NCBI GenBank assembly: GCA_027485615.1
Contig: JAIXQS010000157.1
Coordinates: forward strand, 1-60,167
Length of the DNA: 60,167 nt
Direction: 5' to 3'
Source: Verrucomicrobiaceae bacterium
GTDB lineage: Bacteria; Verrucomicrobiota; Verrucomicrobiia; Verrucomicrobiales; Akkermansiaceae
Shown: positions 16,945-26,364 of the stretch, one piece after another
Layout of the letters: every line of letters begins with the position of its first letter
How positions within the stretch are numbered: the stretch's first letter is position 1
The notes under the pieces: model-generated
What the model was told of the DNA's origin: nothing
Database searches by the model: none
The model's input: the letters and a program-made list of their open reading frames with translations, nothing else
Position numbers and translations under genes: made by a program

Positions 16945-18156
16945 ATGAAAACAAAACTAATCCACCTCCTAGTAACTCTATGTCTTGCTGCTCCAATACT
17001 GTTAGCGGTTGAGCCCACTGCCACAGGCAAGGCTCCCGACTACCAGGCAATGAAGGCCGAAGTTGAAGCGCTTGGAAATTTGACCGAAGCTCCCAAATAT
17101 CAGATTATGGAGAGGGGCGATGCCACTCCTAACCTCAAGCCGATCCTCTACGAGGGGCCGGATTATCAGGGCAAACCGACCAAAGTTTTTGCATGGCTCG
17201 GCCTTCCTGAAAAACGCGCGGGTAAGATTCCTGCCGTCGTGTTGGTGCACGGCGGGGGCGGAACCGCTTCGAAGGCTTGGGTTCAAAATTGGAACAACCA
17301 CGGCTATGCCGCCATCAGCATGTCGCTGGAAGGCCAGACAGACCAATCTCAAAGGCTCCCGGATGGCGGCCCGGCGCGCCCCGGCATCTTCGGCGATTCG
17401 GCAGTTCCGATCAAGGACCAGTGGATGTATCAATGCGTCGCCATCGCGGGACGTTCCGCAGCCTTGCTGCGGAGCTTGCCTGAAGTTGACCCTGACAAAA
17501 TCGGCATCGTCGGCTGCTCGTGGGGCGGAGTCATCACCTCAACGGTGATTGGTATCGACACGCGCTATGCCTTTGCCATTCCCGTTTACGGGTGTGGCGG
17601 ACTCGACGTCATTCCGAACCAATACGCCGCCAACTTGGCAAACAACGAAGTTTATAAAAGGGTTTGGGATGCCAACCTTCGTTTGGATCGGGCCGCCATG
17701 CCTGTCCTTTGGCTCTCTTGGCCGGAGGATGCACCTTTTTCCATGGATGCATTCGCTCTATCGAGTACAAAGAAGAGCCATGGTTTTTCGGAACTGTGCC
17801 TGATTCCCGGCATGGGCCACGGCAATCTAACAGATCGGCCCGAGTGGTTTGCGTTTGCCGATAGCGTTCTCAAGAAGGGGCGCCCATGGATTTTGCAAAC
17901 GTCCTCCAAACTCGAGAACGAAAAGCTCCATGCGTCGTTCGATTCGATAAAGCTGTTAGATACAGCCGTCCTTGTTTCCACCACCGATTCCGGCATCACC
18001 GGCTCCCGCAAATGGATCCAGTCCCCGGCCAATCTAACAAAGTCCGGTGATCGCTGGCTTGCGGACGCCGCGCTGCCAGCAGGAACCACCGCCTGTTTCC
18101 TGAACGTGAAAAGTGGACCACTCACCGCCACTTCCGATTACCACGAAGTCAAGTAG
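16945..18156 (+). CDS. Secreted alpha/beta hydrolase (acetylxylan esterase / dienelactone hydrolase-like)
   Basis: A 403-residue protein with a signal peptide (MKTKLIHLLVTLCLAAPILL). It has the alpha/beta-hydrolase core: PAVVLVHGGGGTASKAW provides the oxyanion-hole segment (about 96-112), and GIVGCSWGG holds the nucleophile S192. PVLWLSWPEDAPF and LIPGMGHGNL are the expected positions of the acid and the catalytic His. The C-terminal 90 residues form a small beta-rich extension. The family includes acetylxylan and other carbohydrate esterases; the substrate cannot be set from sequence. The 268-bp gap upstream has no gene; it holds a perfect 12-bp palindrome (16696-16707) followed by four T, perhaps the phytase terminator. 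Confidence 0.85.
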   Translation: MKTKLIHLLVTLCLAAPILLAVEPTATGKAPDYQAMKAEVEALGNLTEAPKYQIMERGDATPNLKPILYEGPDYQGKPTKVFAWLGLPEKRAGKIPAVVLVHGGGGTASKAWVQNWNNHGYAAISMSLEGQTDQSQRLPDGGPARPGIFGDSAVPIKDQWMYQCVAIAGRSAALLRSLPEVDPDKIGIVGCSWGGVITSTVIGIDTRYAFAIPVYGCGGLDVIPNQYAANLANNEVYKRVWDANLRLDRAAMPVLWLSWPEDAPFSMDAFALSSTKKSHGFSELCLIPGMGHGNLTDRPEWFAFADSVLKKGRPWILQTSSKLENEKLHASFDSIKLLDTAVLVSTTDSGITGSRKWIQSPANLTKSGDRWLADAALPAGTTACFLNVKSGPLTATSDYHEVK

Positions 18157-18181
18157 CTGAGGAGTCCTTAATCAAGGAGCG

Positions 18182-18365
18182 TGGGCGTCTCGCCCAATCC
18201 TGTCATTTTAGCCATTAAGAGTAGGATAAATTCAACCGCAGATGGACGGGATGAACGCAGATAAGCAGAGGGAAAATTCATTCTTTATCTGTGTTCTTAA
18301 TCTGCGTCCATCTGAGTTTATCTGCGGTTAAAATTCTTAAACTACCAGTATTGGGCGTCTCGCCC
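18182..18365. repeat. Palindromic repeat (AACCGCAGAT type) flanked by GGGCG-TCT-CGCCC direct repeats
   Basis: Inner part 18231-18335: the left arm begins TTCAACCGCAGATGGACG and the right arm, read on the other strand, begins TTTAACCGCAGATAAACTC; both go on with ACGCAGAT-like and ACAGATAAAG-like blocks, so the unit is a long imperfect hairpin. The 14-bp TGGGCGTCTCGCCC is present at 18182-18195 and again in direct orientation at 18352-18365, enclosing the hairpin. AACCGCAGA(T/G)-type repeats are known to be dispersed in many environmental bacterial genomes. The 263-bp gap between the convergent genes holds nothing else; the hairpin may also end transcription from both sides. Confidence 0.75.
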
Positions 18366-18419
18366 TCGTTCTTCGTGTTGGTGAATCAGGAAAATGTGTT
18401 GGCAAGATGCCGACACTCC

Positions 18420-20927
18420 TCATTCCTCCAGAACCAGTTCCTTCGCCGCGTAAGGTATTGGGTAGGCGGTGATCCAGACTTCGGAGGTGAACTTTCCGAG
18501 CGGGATCTTCGGGTTGCCCTCGGACTCGAACTGCAGCACGACGGCCTCGATGGATTTGCCGATCATGTCTTCGGTTACCGGGAAAAAATAACTAAAATTG
18601 TCGTCTGGGTGGCCATTGCCAGTTTCCCACGGATTCGCCGGATAGGCTTTGGCTCGGCTTGGCGCGCCGACCCAGCGGCCATCGATTCGCAATGATGCAT
18701 AGGCTCCGTCTCGGCCGTGTTTGCCGTTGCATGGAACGACCAAATAGGAACCTGTTGCAGCTTCATCGAGTCGGAACGATCCGCTCCATGCCTGCTTGGC
18801 GGGGGCTTTGGTATAGTCCGCGAACACATTGGAAGCCCGCCAGCCCGTTCCATCGATCGGCGAGCCATTTTGGTAGGCAGTGGCCTCGCCGACGTTGACC
18901 GCCTTGCCCGGGATCTTCAGGTAGCGCATGTTTCGTAGCGGCTCCGGCACATCGATGGTGATGCGGTTCACCTGAATCGTCTGCCATTCCTTGGTTCCCG
19001 AATAGCTGCCTTTCAACACGGTGGCTTCGACCGTGTTCTCAGGCTCGATTTTCAACGGCACGGCGCTCCAGGTATTTAAATCGGCCGAGACAAAAGCTTC
19101 CTTGGGTTTGAATCCGGCATCGACGTTCTGGAGAATCCATTGATCGACCTTTGCTGTTTTTCCCATATCGATACGGAGGGCACCGTCCCAGATGGCGCTC
19201 TGCGAAAGGCGAAAGAAGGTTCCCGGATCTTTGTCGAAAAGGTAGCGGTCCCAAACGCCGCGCTCCACCAGTAGTTTCTGGCCAAAGAACGCGTCACGGG
19301 AGGCCTTCACCTGCGGCAGTTTCGTGGGGCCGGAACGGAAGATCGAACGGACCTCCATGGCATTGTTGTCGGCGGCGTAACAGGTCGCTTCATAGAGCGC
19401 CTCGGCATCGGCGGGAACCTCCACTGGCTTGAGTTCGGTCAGCTTGCGGTGCCACGGCTGCTTGAGAGCCGGGCCCGGGAACGAAACATCCAGGGTCTTT
19501 CCTGTTAGAAGCGATTCGGCAGGTTTCCCATCCAGTGTGGCCTTGGCGAATTTTCGCGGCTGGGCCGGCAGGGAGATTTTGGCGCTTGTTCCCGGCATCC
19601 CTAACAGCTTCAGGGTGGCCGGCTTGCCGGGTACATCACGCACCACCTCATAGGCGCAGCCCTTGACGCCGAGTTCCTTCGAAGGCTCGCTGGAAACGAT
19701 CATCACCTGGCTGCGGAAGGCTGGCACCGTGACTTTGACGCTTTGTCCTTTCGTGAAGGATCCAAGAATTTCTTCAGAAGGATGGAAGCGCCGGACTTCA
19801 TACGGACCCTCGCCATCAAGACCGATATCCGCGCCGATCGTCACGGTGTAGGTCGCCGGATTCCAGGTTGGATTGCACAGACTGACGATGCGTGTCTTGC
19901 CGTTGCCGCGCGAAACGGCATTTGGTCCATACGCCTTGTCCTTGATCATCATGCCGTCTGGCAGGATGTCGCGGTAGTTGCGGGTGAGATTGTAAACGCG
20001 GGCGAGTTTCGGAAACTCGTCGTCGCGCAGGAACCAGGGGCTGCCATACAACTCGGGAGCCAAAATCAGGTTTCGCGAAAATGCCTGGAGAAACAAGTCG
20101 TCCTCCCAATAGTCCAGCGATGACGAGAGGCAGACGCCGTGATCCTCGACCAGCCGTTTCGGTTTTCCCGTCACCTCATCGAGCGGCACTCCGAGCTCGA
20201 GGGTGATGGCGCGATTGTGGGTGGCCGTCTTATCGTTGCCCCGCCAGACGTCGATATAGGCTTCACCGGCCCAGAGTTCGGTGGTGGTGTGGGCGAGTCC
20301 TTCGCCGAGATCCAGGCGGTGGTTCAGCACGATCAGGTCCGGAGTGAATTTCCTGCATTCCTTCAGCATGTTGATAAAGGCACCCTGTTTTTCCTTGCGG
20401 AGCTGGCCGCACACCGCGTCCACTTTGAAGAGGTGGAAGTTGTAGTCCCGGCACAACTTGACCAACATCTCGGTCCGCGCCTTTTCCTCCTCCGGTGTAT
20501 CGCCGAAACCGTCCGGACCCAGCCAGACACCGAGACGGCAACCGAACGATTTGGCCTTTTCGGCGATCGGCCCGAAACCGTTAGGAAACTGTTTCTTGAA
20601 GCGCTCGGAATCGATGCTGCCGTAGCCGCCCGGAGTGTCGATGGCCCCGGCGTCGAGCGCGTAGATGTCGAGATCCATGCCGTATTCGTCATGCAGCCAT
20701 TTGAAGAATTCCAGATTGGCCAGCGTCTGGTGCTCGGTCGCGCCCTCGTTGGTGTTGTCGATCCACGAGAAATAGTGGCTGCGTGAAGGCGTTTTTTCGT
20801 CCGCCCCCGCCAGGGGAAACGTGGCAGGCTCAGCACCGCTGAGGGAAACCACGCTCGACATCAGGAGGCCCGCTAAAATGCGAAAGGACTTACCGAGATG
20901 ATGGTTCCGGGTGATCAGGTGTTTCAT
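18420..20927 (-). CDS. Secreted TIM-barrel glycosidase-like protein (alpha-galactosidase / clan D-like)
   Basis: About 835 residues from the ATG at 20927, chosen because it opens a basic N-region and signal peptide (MKHLITRNHHLGKSFRILAG); the frame could begin 25 codons earlier. The first 400 residues are a TIM barrel with strands MDLDIYALDAGAI, GCRLGVWLGPDG and FHLFKVDAVCG. The Asp of LFKVD (D170) sits where GH27/GH36 enzymes carry the catalytic nucleophile. VEDHGVCLSSSLDYWEDDLFL follows. A beta-sandwich region (about 400-480) is typical of these enzymes, and a discoidin-like segment (about 610-740; IDMGKTAKVDQWILQNVDAG) may bind sugar. I would call it a retaining alpha-glycosidase candidate, but the overall match is distant and the family is uncertain. 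It diverges from the giant esterase gene. Confidence 0.7.
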   Translation of the reverse strand: MKHLITRNHHLGKSFRILAGLLMSSVVSLSGAEPATFPLAGADEKTPSRSHYFSWIDNTNEGATEHQTLANLEFFKWLHDEYGMDLDIYALDAGAIDTPGGYGSIDSERFKKQFPNGFGPIAEKAKSFGCRLGVWLGPDGFGDTPEEEKARTEMLVKLCRDYNFHLFKVDAVCGQLRKEKQGAFINMLKECRKFTPDLIVLNHRLDLGEGLAHTTTELWAGEAYIDVWRGNDKTATHNRAITLELGVPLDEVTGKPKRLVEDHGVCLSSSLDYWEDDLFLQAFSRNLILAPELYGSPWFLRDDEFPKLARVYNLTRNYRDILPDGMMIKDKAYGPNAVSRGNGKTRIVSLCNPTWNPATYTVTIGADIGLDGEGPYEVRRFHPSEEILGSFTKGQSVKVTVPAFRSQVMIVSSEPSKELGVKGCAYEVVRDVPGKPATLKLLGMPGTSAKISLPAQPRKFAKATLDGKPAESLLTGKTLDVSFPGPALKQPWHRKLTELKPVEVPADAEALYEATCYAADNNAMEVRSIFRSGPTKLPQVKASRDAFFGQKLLVERGVWDRYLFDKDPGTFFRLSQSAIWDGALRIDMGKTAKVDQWILQNVDAGFKPKEAFVSADLNTWSAVPLKIEPENTVEATVLKGSYSGTKEWQTIQVNRITIDVPEPLRNMRYLKIPGKAVNVGEATAYQNGSPIDGTGWRASNVFADYTKAPAKQAWSGSFRLDEAATGSYLVVPCNGKHGRDGAYASLRIDGRWVGAPSRAKAYPANPWETGNGHPDDNFSYFFPVTEDMIGKSIEAVVLQFESEGNPKIPLGKFTSEVWITAYPIPYAAKELVLEE

Positions 20928-21114
20928 GTGCGGCCATCCATAGTCCGATGAGATCTTGCGGGACAACCACCATTTTGGGAGGGTTAGTTGGATGTCGCTC
21001 ACTTAGTTGATCCGAAAACCAGAAATAATGAGCAAAAAAGAAGATAATCGTGAATAAAACGTATTTCCTGACGTAAGATTGATCGGCTAATGTGCGTTTC
21101 GTGATTGAGTTTGG

Positions 21115-21153
21115 CGCGTGAATCGCGTGTGAATCTTTTTTCGCGTATGAATC
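21115..21153 (+). promoter_or_regulatory. Three direct repeats of CGCGTxTGAATC in a divergent promoter
   Basis: CGCGTGAATC (21115-21124), CGCGTGTGAATC (21124-21135) and CGCGTATGAATC (21142-21153) are spaced 11 and 18 bp apart, in the 294-bp gap between the glycosidase-like and giant esterase start codons. Tandem half-sites of this kind suit an AraC- or LuxR-type activator; both types are encoded in the window. Confidence 0.4.
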
Positions 21154-21221
21154 TATCCCTTGAAATGCTTTCCTGTCTGATTAAAAGTCGCGGTGCCCAC
21201 AAGTGTAAGGAAACTTGGTCC

Positions 21222-24200
21222 GTGCGATTCCTTTCAGCCGAGAAGCAATTTCTGGGTAGGGGCAGGGGGCATTGGACTGCGAAAATGATGGTGGTCTCGC
21301 TCCTTGCGGGCTTGGCAACCGCCCACGCCGCCACGGGCATAGATCAGAAAAGTGGCGTGGCGGTTTCACCCGCTGGCAAGACCGTCTTGCAGGGCACCGT
21401 GACCGGCGGTGGGACGGCTGATGTCACTGTCTTCTGGGGACCGGCCGATGGCGGGACAACCCCTGCGAACTGGGCGCACAAACAAGTGCTCAAAGACGTG
21501 AAGTCCGACACGCCTTTTTCCATCACCGCCGAACCGCTGGTGTTTGGCGTGACCTACCATTACCGTTGCCAGGTATCCAGCGGAGGCAGCGATGTCTGGG
21601 CACCGGCCGCCACCCCTTTCACCGGTGTCAAACCGCGGATGGCAGCGACGGGTGCTAACAAGGGAGCTGTCCTCCCCGTGACCAGCGGCTTGGTGTGCTG
21701 GTATGATGCGGGCGTCGGTGTCACCGCCAATGCCCAAGGCGCGGTCGAGATGTGGAAGGATTTGTCGGGAAATGAGCATCATGGCTTGCCTTGCATCGGC
21801 ACGCCGATACTCGCAGCAAACCAGATCAACGGGAAACCTGCGGTTCAGTTCAGGACCGCAGCCGGACAGTGCGCGCTCAACTGCGACGGGCCGTTTTTTT
21901 CGGCGTCGCAATACGTCGTGGTACGTTCACCTGTTGCCGCCTGGAGCAACGATGGCAGCTTTCTCGGCCGCCGCTGGTCGCGGGGTTCGAGTCACCGCCT
22001 GAGCAAGGGCACCACGGCGTTTTGCGATCAGTTCCCGACTGCCGTGTCCAAAAATGGCAAGCCGATCACCGAAGGGCCTTTCAACCTGGCACCCATCACC
22101 GATTTCATGATCCTCAAAATCGATGCGAACGATTTGGACATGAGCCGGAATGTCTATCAGATCGGCATGGGGGATAACGCCTCGTGCGACCTCGATATCG
22201 CCGAGATCATCGCCTACCAGAGCAAGCTGTCGGCCAGCGATGACGCGTTGGTGGGCGGTTATCTGGCGGCCAAATACGGCATCAGCACCACCTATCCCGC
22301 CTGCGCGGACCAGGTCACAGCGTGCAGCCTGGTGAATGCTCCGGCCGCTGCGCTGACGGCCACATCGGCGACGCTCAACACCACGTTGAATGCTCCGGCA
22401 TCGGTTTATGAAATACGCGCCTACTGGGGCACGTTCGACAGCGGAACGGATCCCGCGCTATGGACCCACTCGGCAAGTCTCGGCACCTTCACCGATGTCA
22501 CGGCCAAGTCGCTCAGCCACACCGCTACCGGCCTGAAGCCGGGAACGAATTATTATTTCACCTTCTCCGCCAGCAACGCCCACGACACTTTCTGGGCGAC
22601 CAAGGTGCAGAGTTTCCACACCGGCATGCCGAATGCGGGCGCGCCTGTTTCGTCTGCGGAGCCACCGGTGAGCAGAGGCTTGGTCTGCTGGTATGATGCG
22701 GCGGTGGGAGTTACGGCCGACAAAGATGGCGTAGTCCAGACCTGGAATGATTTGTCGGGCAATGCCCATCATGCGACGCCGGGGGCCGGCACGGTGGTGT
22801 GTGCAGCCGATCAGATTCAAAAGAAACCCGCCATGCAATTCAGAAAAAGCTGGCTGGCTTGCGCCGGAACCTTCTTTGCGAAAGAACAGTATGTGGTGGT
22901 GCGTTCCCCCACGCCACAATGGAGCAGCGCAGGCAGCTTCCTGGGTCGCGTCAAAGGACGGGCGTCCAGCTACAATACTTGGAGAAATGATAGTGGGTTC
23001 TGGAGAGACCGCGCGCCGCTCGCCGTGTCCAGAAATGGCATCGTGCTGCCCGGGATGGCCTTCGACTGCTCGCCCATCACCCAATACATGTTGCTCAGGA
23101 TCGTCGTGGACGATGAAGACACCACGGCGGCGGGTTATGGCATAGGCAACAATGATGGCATGGCCGACTGCGGTTTCGATATCGCCGAAATCCTCGCCTA
23201 CCAATCCGTGCTCACGCCCGAAGAGGAAGAGGCGGTGGGTGGTTATCTGACGGTGAAATACGGATTGACCACGGCCTACTCTGCGCCATCAAAGGCGAAG
23301 GCGCCTGCTACTGCTGCAAGCGAATTGGCCGCAGCGAAATACAAGGGCTGGCAGCATTCCGGCTCGCTTTGCATTCTAACTACGCCGGATGGTGCGGATC
23401 TGCCCGCCACGGCCATGGAGTCCGATTTCCCGGTCCTCGTCCGCTTGGACAAGGACTGGTTCCGTTTCAACGAAGCCCAGCCCAAGGGCGAAGACCTTCG
23501 CTTCGCTTCCAGCACCGGACTGCCGCTGGCCTATCAGATCGATCACTGGGATGCCACCGCCGGAACCGCCGCCATCTGGGTGCGCATCCCGACCATCACT
23601 GGCAATGCGCGGCAGGAAATCACCCTGTATTGGGGTAAAAGCGATGCCTCCAGCGAGTCGGATGGCGCGGCCGTTTTCAATAAATCCAATGGCTATTTGA
23701 GCACATGGCACATGGACGAGACTCTCCGCGATGAGGCGGGAACGGTCACCGTGCAGGATGCCGGCACCACGGCGGCAACCGGCATGATCGGCCCGAGCCG
23801 GCGCTTCTCCGGTGGCCGGGGTATGAACGGCGGGGGGATGATCAGGACCTATCCTTTCGCCACCACCTCCCATACCACCGAGGCGTGGTTCAAGGCGGAC
23901 AAATTCAATTCCTCCCTTATCCGTTGGGGCAGGGGAAATGTGGTGAATCTGCGCCTGCTGAGCACCCCGGCTCACTTTGCCATTACCAATTACTGGGGCA
24001 GCCCCATCCAGCAATCCACCAGCCTGATGGAGAAGAACCAATGGACTCACGTGGCCTACACGTTCAGCCTCCAAGGATGGATGATCTATATCAATGGCCG
24101 GCCCGACATGCCTGCCGTCTGGAATCATACCCAGGAGATCGCAACGCCGGTGGAGTTGCAGATCGGCGATGGCTTCGCCGGCGACTTGGACGAGGTGCGC

Positions 24201-26210
24201 GTATCCAGCGTTGCGCGCTCCGCCGACTGGATGAAGCTCCAATATGAGAACCAAAAGCCGGTACAGACCGTGGTAGGCCCTTTGATCCAGTCGGGCAAGG
24301 AGTTCGCGGTCTCCGAGAAGAACGTCTCCCTAACGGAAGGCAAAACGATCACGCTCAACGCCAAGGCGGGCGGGGCCCGGAAAATTTCGTGGAGCATCGT
24401 TCGCGGCGGCACGGAAACCATCGTCGCGGCGGATCGCTTCAATTATACCCTCGTCGCCGGCCGGGTGAGCGGAGACGAATCGTATATTCTGCGTTTCAAG
24501 GCGGTCTTTGCCGAGGGGGTGAAAAATCTGGATATTCCCGTGACCATTCGCGAGGACATCCCCGATCCGGTTTATACCCTTAAAGCCCCAAGCAATTGGG
24601 ATGGCCGCGAAACCATCACATTGCAGCCCCAAATCACCAATCTGCCGGCTCTCCAGGCCAAGGGCGGCGGTGAGCTGACTTACGAGTGGACCTTCCCGCC
24701 TCTGCTGGAAATGAAGTCCATTGAACCAGGGAAGCTCATCCTCAAGCGCGCACGCAACAGCGGCACGCTGCCGATCACGGTGGCGGTCAGCAATGGCGGC
24801 AAGCCGGTCACCCAGACGGTGCAAATCGCGGTGCGTGAACCGGCGAAGGATGCCTGGGTGCATCGCACTCCGGACAAGGACGAGAAGCCGGCAGACAACC
24901 AGTTCTATGCCCGCGACGACACCAATGAAGGCACACTCCATTACAACGGCATCCTGAGCGATGCCGCCGAGAGCGTCTTTCTCAAGCTCTACGCCGCCGA
25001 CAAGCTTATCAAAACCGAAACCCAAAAGCCAGGAGCTGACAAGTCCTATGCCTTCTCTATCAAACTCAAGCCGGGGCTTATTGTTTACAAGGTTGAATTC
25101 GGCACCAAGGATGGCAGCGTAGAAAAGGTTCTCCATACGGCCTCGAACCTGGTGTGCGGGGACGCCTATCTCATCGATGGTCAATCCAACGCTCTTTCCG
25201 TGGACTGGGGTCAAGGCGATGATCATTTCACCAGCGAATGGATCCGCAGCTATGGCTACAGCGCTCCGGATATCACTAAGGGTTGGGGCAAGGCGGCGCG
25301 CCGTGGCAGCGCGTGTAGGGATATCGGCTACTGGCCCATGGATCTCGCCGCGCGGCTGGTAGATACTCAAAAAATGCCCATCTGCATCATCAATGGCGCG
25401 GTCGGTGGCACCTTGATCGAGGCGCACCAGCGCAATGATGCCAAGCCCACCGATGGGGAAACCATCTATGGTCGCCTGCTGGCCCGCATCTCCCAAGCCA
25501 GGCTGACCCACGGCATCCGCGGCGCCTTCTGGCATCAGGGTGAGAACGATCAGGAGTCGCAGGGTAAGTCAGGCGGTTATGGCTGGGAGAACTACCAAAA
25601 ACATTTCACCAACATGACCGCGAACTGGAAGCAGGACTATCCTAACATCCAGCATTACTATATCTTCCAGATCTGGCCAAATTCTTGTATGATGGGTGGC
25701 ACCAAGCACAGCGACAAGCTGCGCGATGTGCAGCGTCTCCTGCCGCGCCTCTATTCCAACATGAGCATCATGTCTACCTTGGGCATCAAGCCGGAAGGTC
25801 CCTGCCATTATCCGCCCGCTGGTTATGCAGCCATGGCGCAGATGGTGGCGCCTCTGGTGGAGCATTACAATTACGGCAAGACCTTCGAGAAGTCCATCAC
25901 CCCGCCCGACCTGCTAAAGGCCTCCTATTCCAGCGCTGGCAAAGATGAAATCACCCTGATGTTCGATCAACCCATCGTTTGGGATAATGCCCAGGCAAGC
26001 CAATTCCATTTGGATGGCCAAGACGGCCAGGTGGTGTCCGGTGAAGTGTCCGGTAATGTGCTCAAGCTCAAACTGAAAGCCGCTAGCGAGGCAAAAGAAA
26101 TCACCTATGTGACAGATAAGAATTGGGATTGGGGTAAGTTAATCGTGGGTAAAAACGGCATCGCCGCCCTGACCTTCGCCGAGGTCAGCTTGAATTCCGA
26201 AGGCAATTAA
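21222..26210 (+). CDS. Giant modular esterase: two-LamG, DUF2341, LamG, Ig-like, SGNH sialate-O-acetylesterase type
   Basis: About 1662 residues. I prefer the GTG at 21222: AAGGA lies at 21207-21211, and a signal segment (MMVVSLLAGLATAHA) follows; the frame stays open to 21105. In order: a fibronectin-like segment; a concanavalin-like module beginning SGLVCWYDAGVGV (about 150-360); a second fibronectin-like segment; a second such module (RGLVCWYDAAVGV, about 484-690); DUF2341 (about 708-830, GWQHSGSLCILTTPDGADLP); a LamG module (about 850-1010); Ig-like domains; then a SASA/SGNH esterase (about 1305-1560) with Ser in YLIDGQSN, the AFWHQGEND block and the likely catalytic His in GPCHYPPAGY. 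A short beta domain ends it. It would deacetylate a bound glycan outside the cell. The paralogue at 31331 lacks the first two LamG-like modules. Confidence 0.85.
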   Translation: MRFLSAEKQFLGRGRGHWTAKMMVVSLLAGLATAHAATGIDQKSGVAVSPAGKTVLQGTVTGGGTADVTVFWGPADGGTTPANWAHKQVLKDVKSDTPFSITAEPLVFGVTYHYRCQVSSGGSDVWAPAATPFTGVKPRMAATGANKGAVLPVTSGLVCWYDAGVGVTANAQGAVEMWKDLSGNEHHGLPCIGTPILAANQINGKPAVQFRTAAGQCALNCDGPFFSASQYVVVRSPVAAWSNDGSFLGRRWSRGSSHRLSKGTTAFCDQFPTAVSKNGKPITEGPFNLAPITDFMILKIDANDLDMSRNVYQIGMGDNASCDLDIAEIIAYQSKLSASDDALVGGYLAAKYGISTTYPACADQVTACSLVNAPAAALTATSATLNTTLNAPASVYEIRAYWGTFDSGTDPALWTHSASLGTFTDVTAKSLSHTATGLKPGTNYYFTFSASNAHDTFWATKVQSFHTGMPNAGAPVSSAEPPVSRGLVCWYDAAVGVTADKDGVVQTWNDLSGNAHHATPGAGTVVCAADQIQKKPAMQFRKSWLACAGTFFAKEQYVVVRSPTPQWSSAGSFLGRVKGRASSYNTWRNDSGFWRDRAPLAVSRNGIVLPGMAFDCSPITQYMLLRIVVDDEDTTAAGYGIGNNDGMADCGFDIAEILAYQSVLTPEEEEAVGGYLTVKYGLTTAYSAPSKAKAPATAASELAAAKYKGWQHSGSLCILTTPDGADLPATAMESDFPVLVRLDKDWFRFNEAQPKGEDLRFASSTGLPLAYQIDHWDATAGTAAIWVRIPTITGNARQEITLYWGKSDASSESDGAAVFNKSNGYLSTWHMDETLRDEAGTVTVQDAGTTAATGMIGPSRRFSGGRGMNGGGMIRTYPFATTSHTTEAWFKADKFNSSLIRWGRGNVVNLRLLSTPAHFAITNYWGSPIQQSTSLMEKNQWTHVAYTFSLQGWMIYINGRPDMPAVWNHTQEIATPVELQIGDGFAGDLDEVRVSSVARSADWMKLQYENQKPVQTVVGPLIQSGKEFAVSEKNVSLTEGKTITLNAKAGGARKISWSIVRGGTETIVAADRFNYTLVAGRVSGDESYILRFKAVFAEGVKNLDIPVTIREDIPDPVYTLKAPSNWDGRETITLQPQITNLPALQAKGGGELTYEWTFPPLLEMKSIEPGKLILKRARNSGTLPITVAVSNGGKPVTQTVQIAVREPAKDAWVHRTPDKDEKPADNQFYARDDTNEGTLHYNGILSDAAESVFLKLYAADKLIKTETQKPGADKSYAFSIKLKPGLIVYKVEFGTKDGSVEKVLHTASNLVCGDAYLIDGQSNALSVDWGQGDDHFTSEWIRSYGYSAPDITKGWGKAARRGSACRDIGYWPMDLAARLVDTQKMPICIINGAVGGTLIEAHQRNDAKPTDGETIYGRLLARISQARLTHGIRGAFWHQGENDQESQGKSGGYGWENYQKHFTNMTANWKQDYPNIQHYYIFQIWPNSCMMGGTKHSDKLRDVQRLLPRLYSNMSIMSTLGIKPEGPCHYPPAGYAAMAQMVAPLVEHYNYGKTFEKSITPPDLLKASYSSAGKDEITLMFDQPIVWDNAQASQFHLDGQDGQVVSGEVSGNVLKLKLKAASEAKEITYVTDKNWDWGKLIVGKNGIAALTFAEVSLNSEGN

Positions 26211-26241
26211 TCATGAATCCAAAATCGTTACGGAAACAGTT

Positions 26242-26313
26242 GATACCAGTCAGACAATCATCGCCACGACCATCTACAAGGCATTGACTGGCAATTCTCC
26301 TGCCGCCAATTGA
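26242..26313 (+). pseudogene. C-terminal remnant of an SGNH hydrolase gene
   Basis: The frame encodes DTSQTIIATTIYKALTGNSP AAN then stop. It matches the C-terminus of the intact SGNH hydrolase at 40310-41011 (GQTLIATTVYKALTGKSAAK), including its stop position. Only 23 codons remain. Upstream is the end of the giant esterase gene and downstream the solo DUF6807 gene, so a hydrolase gene once lay here and was deleted. Confidence 0.8.
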
Positions 26314-26364
26314 GGAGAGCTCCAAAAGAACTACCATTTCAAAATGAATACATACAAACAATCT

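Noticed and set aside
18231..18335. CRISPR or tandem repeat array
   Set aside because: Only two inverted arms exist, with no regular spacers.
24330..25535. Minus-strand frame of 401 codons within the giant esterase
   Set aside because: No domain; the plus strand encodes conserved SASA and Ig-like modules.
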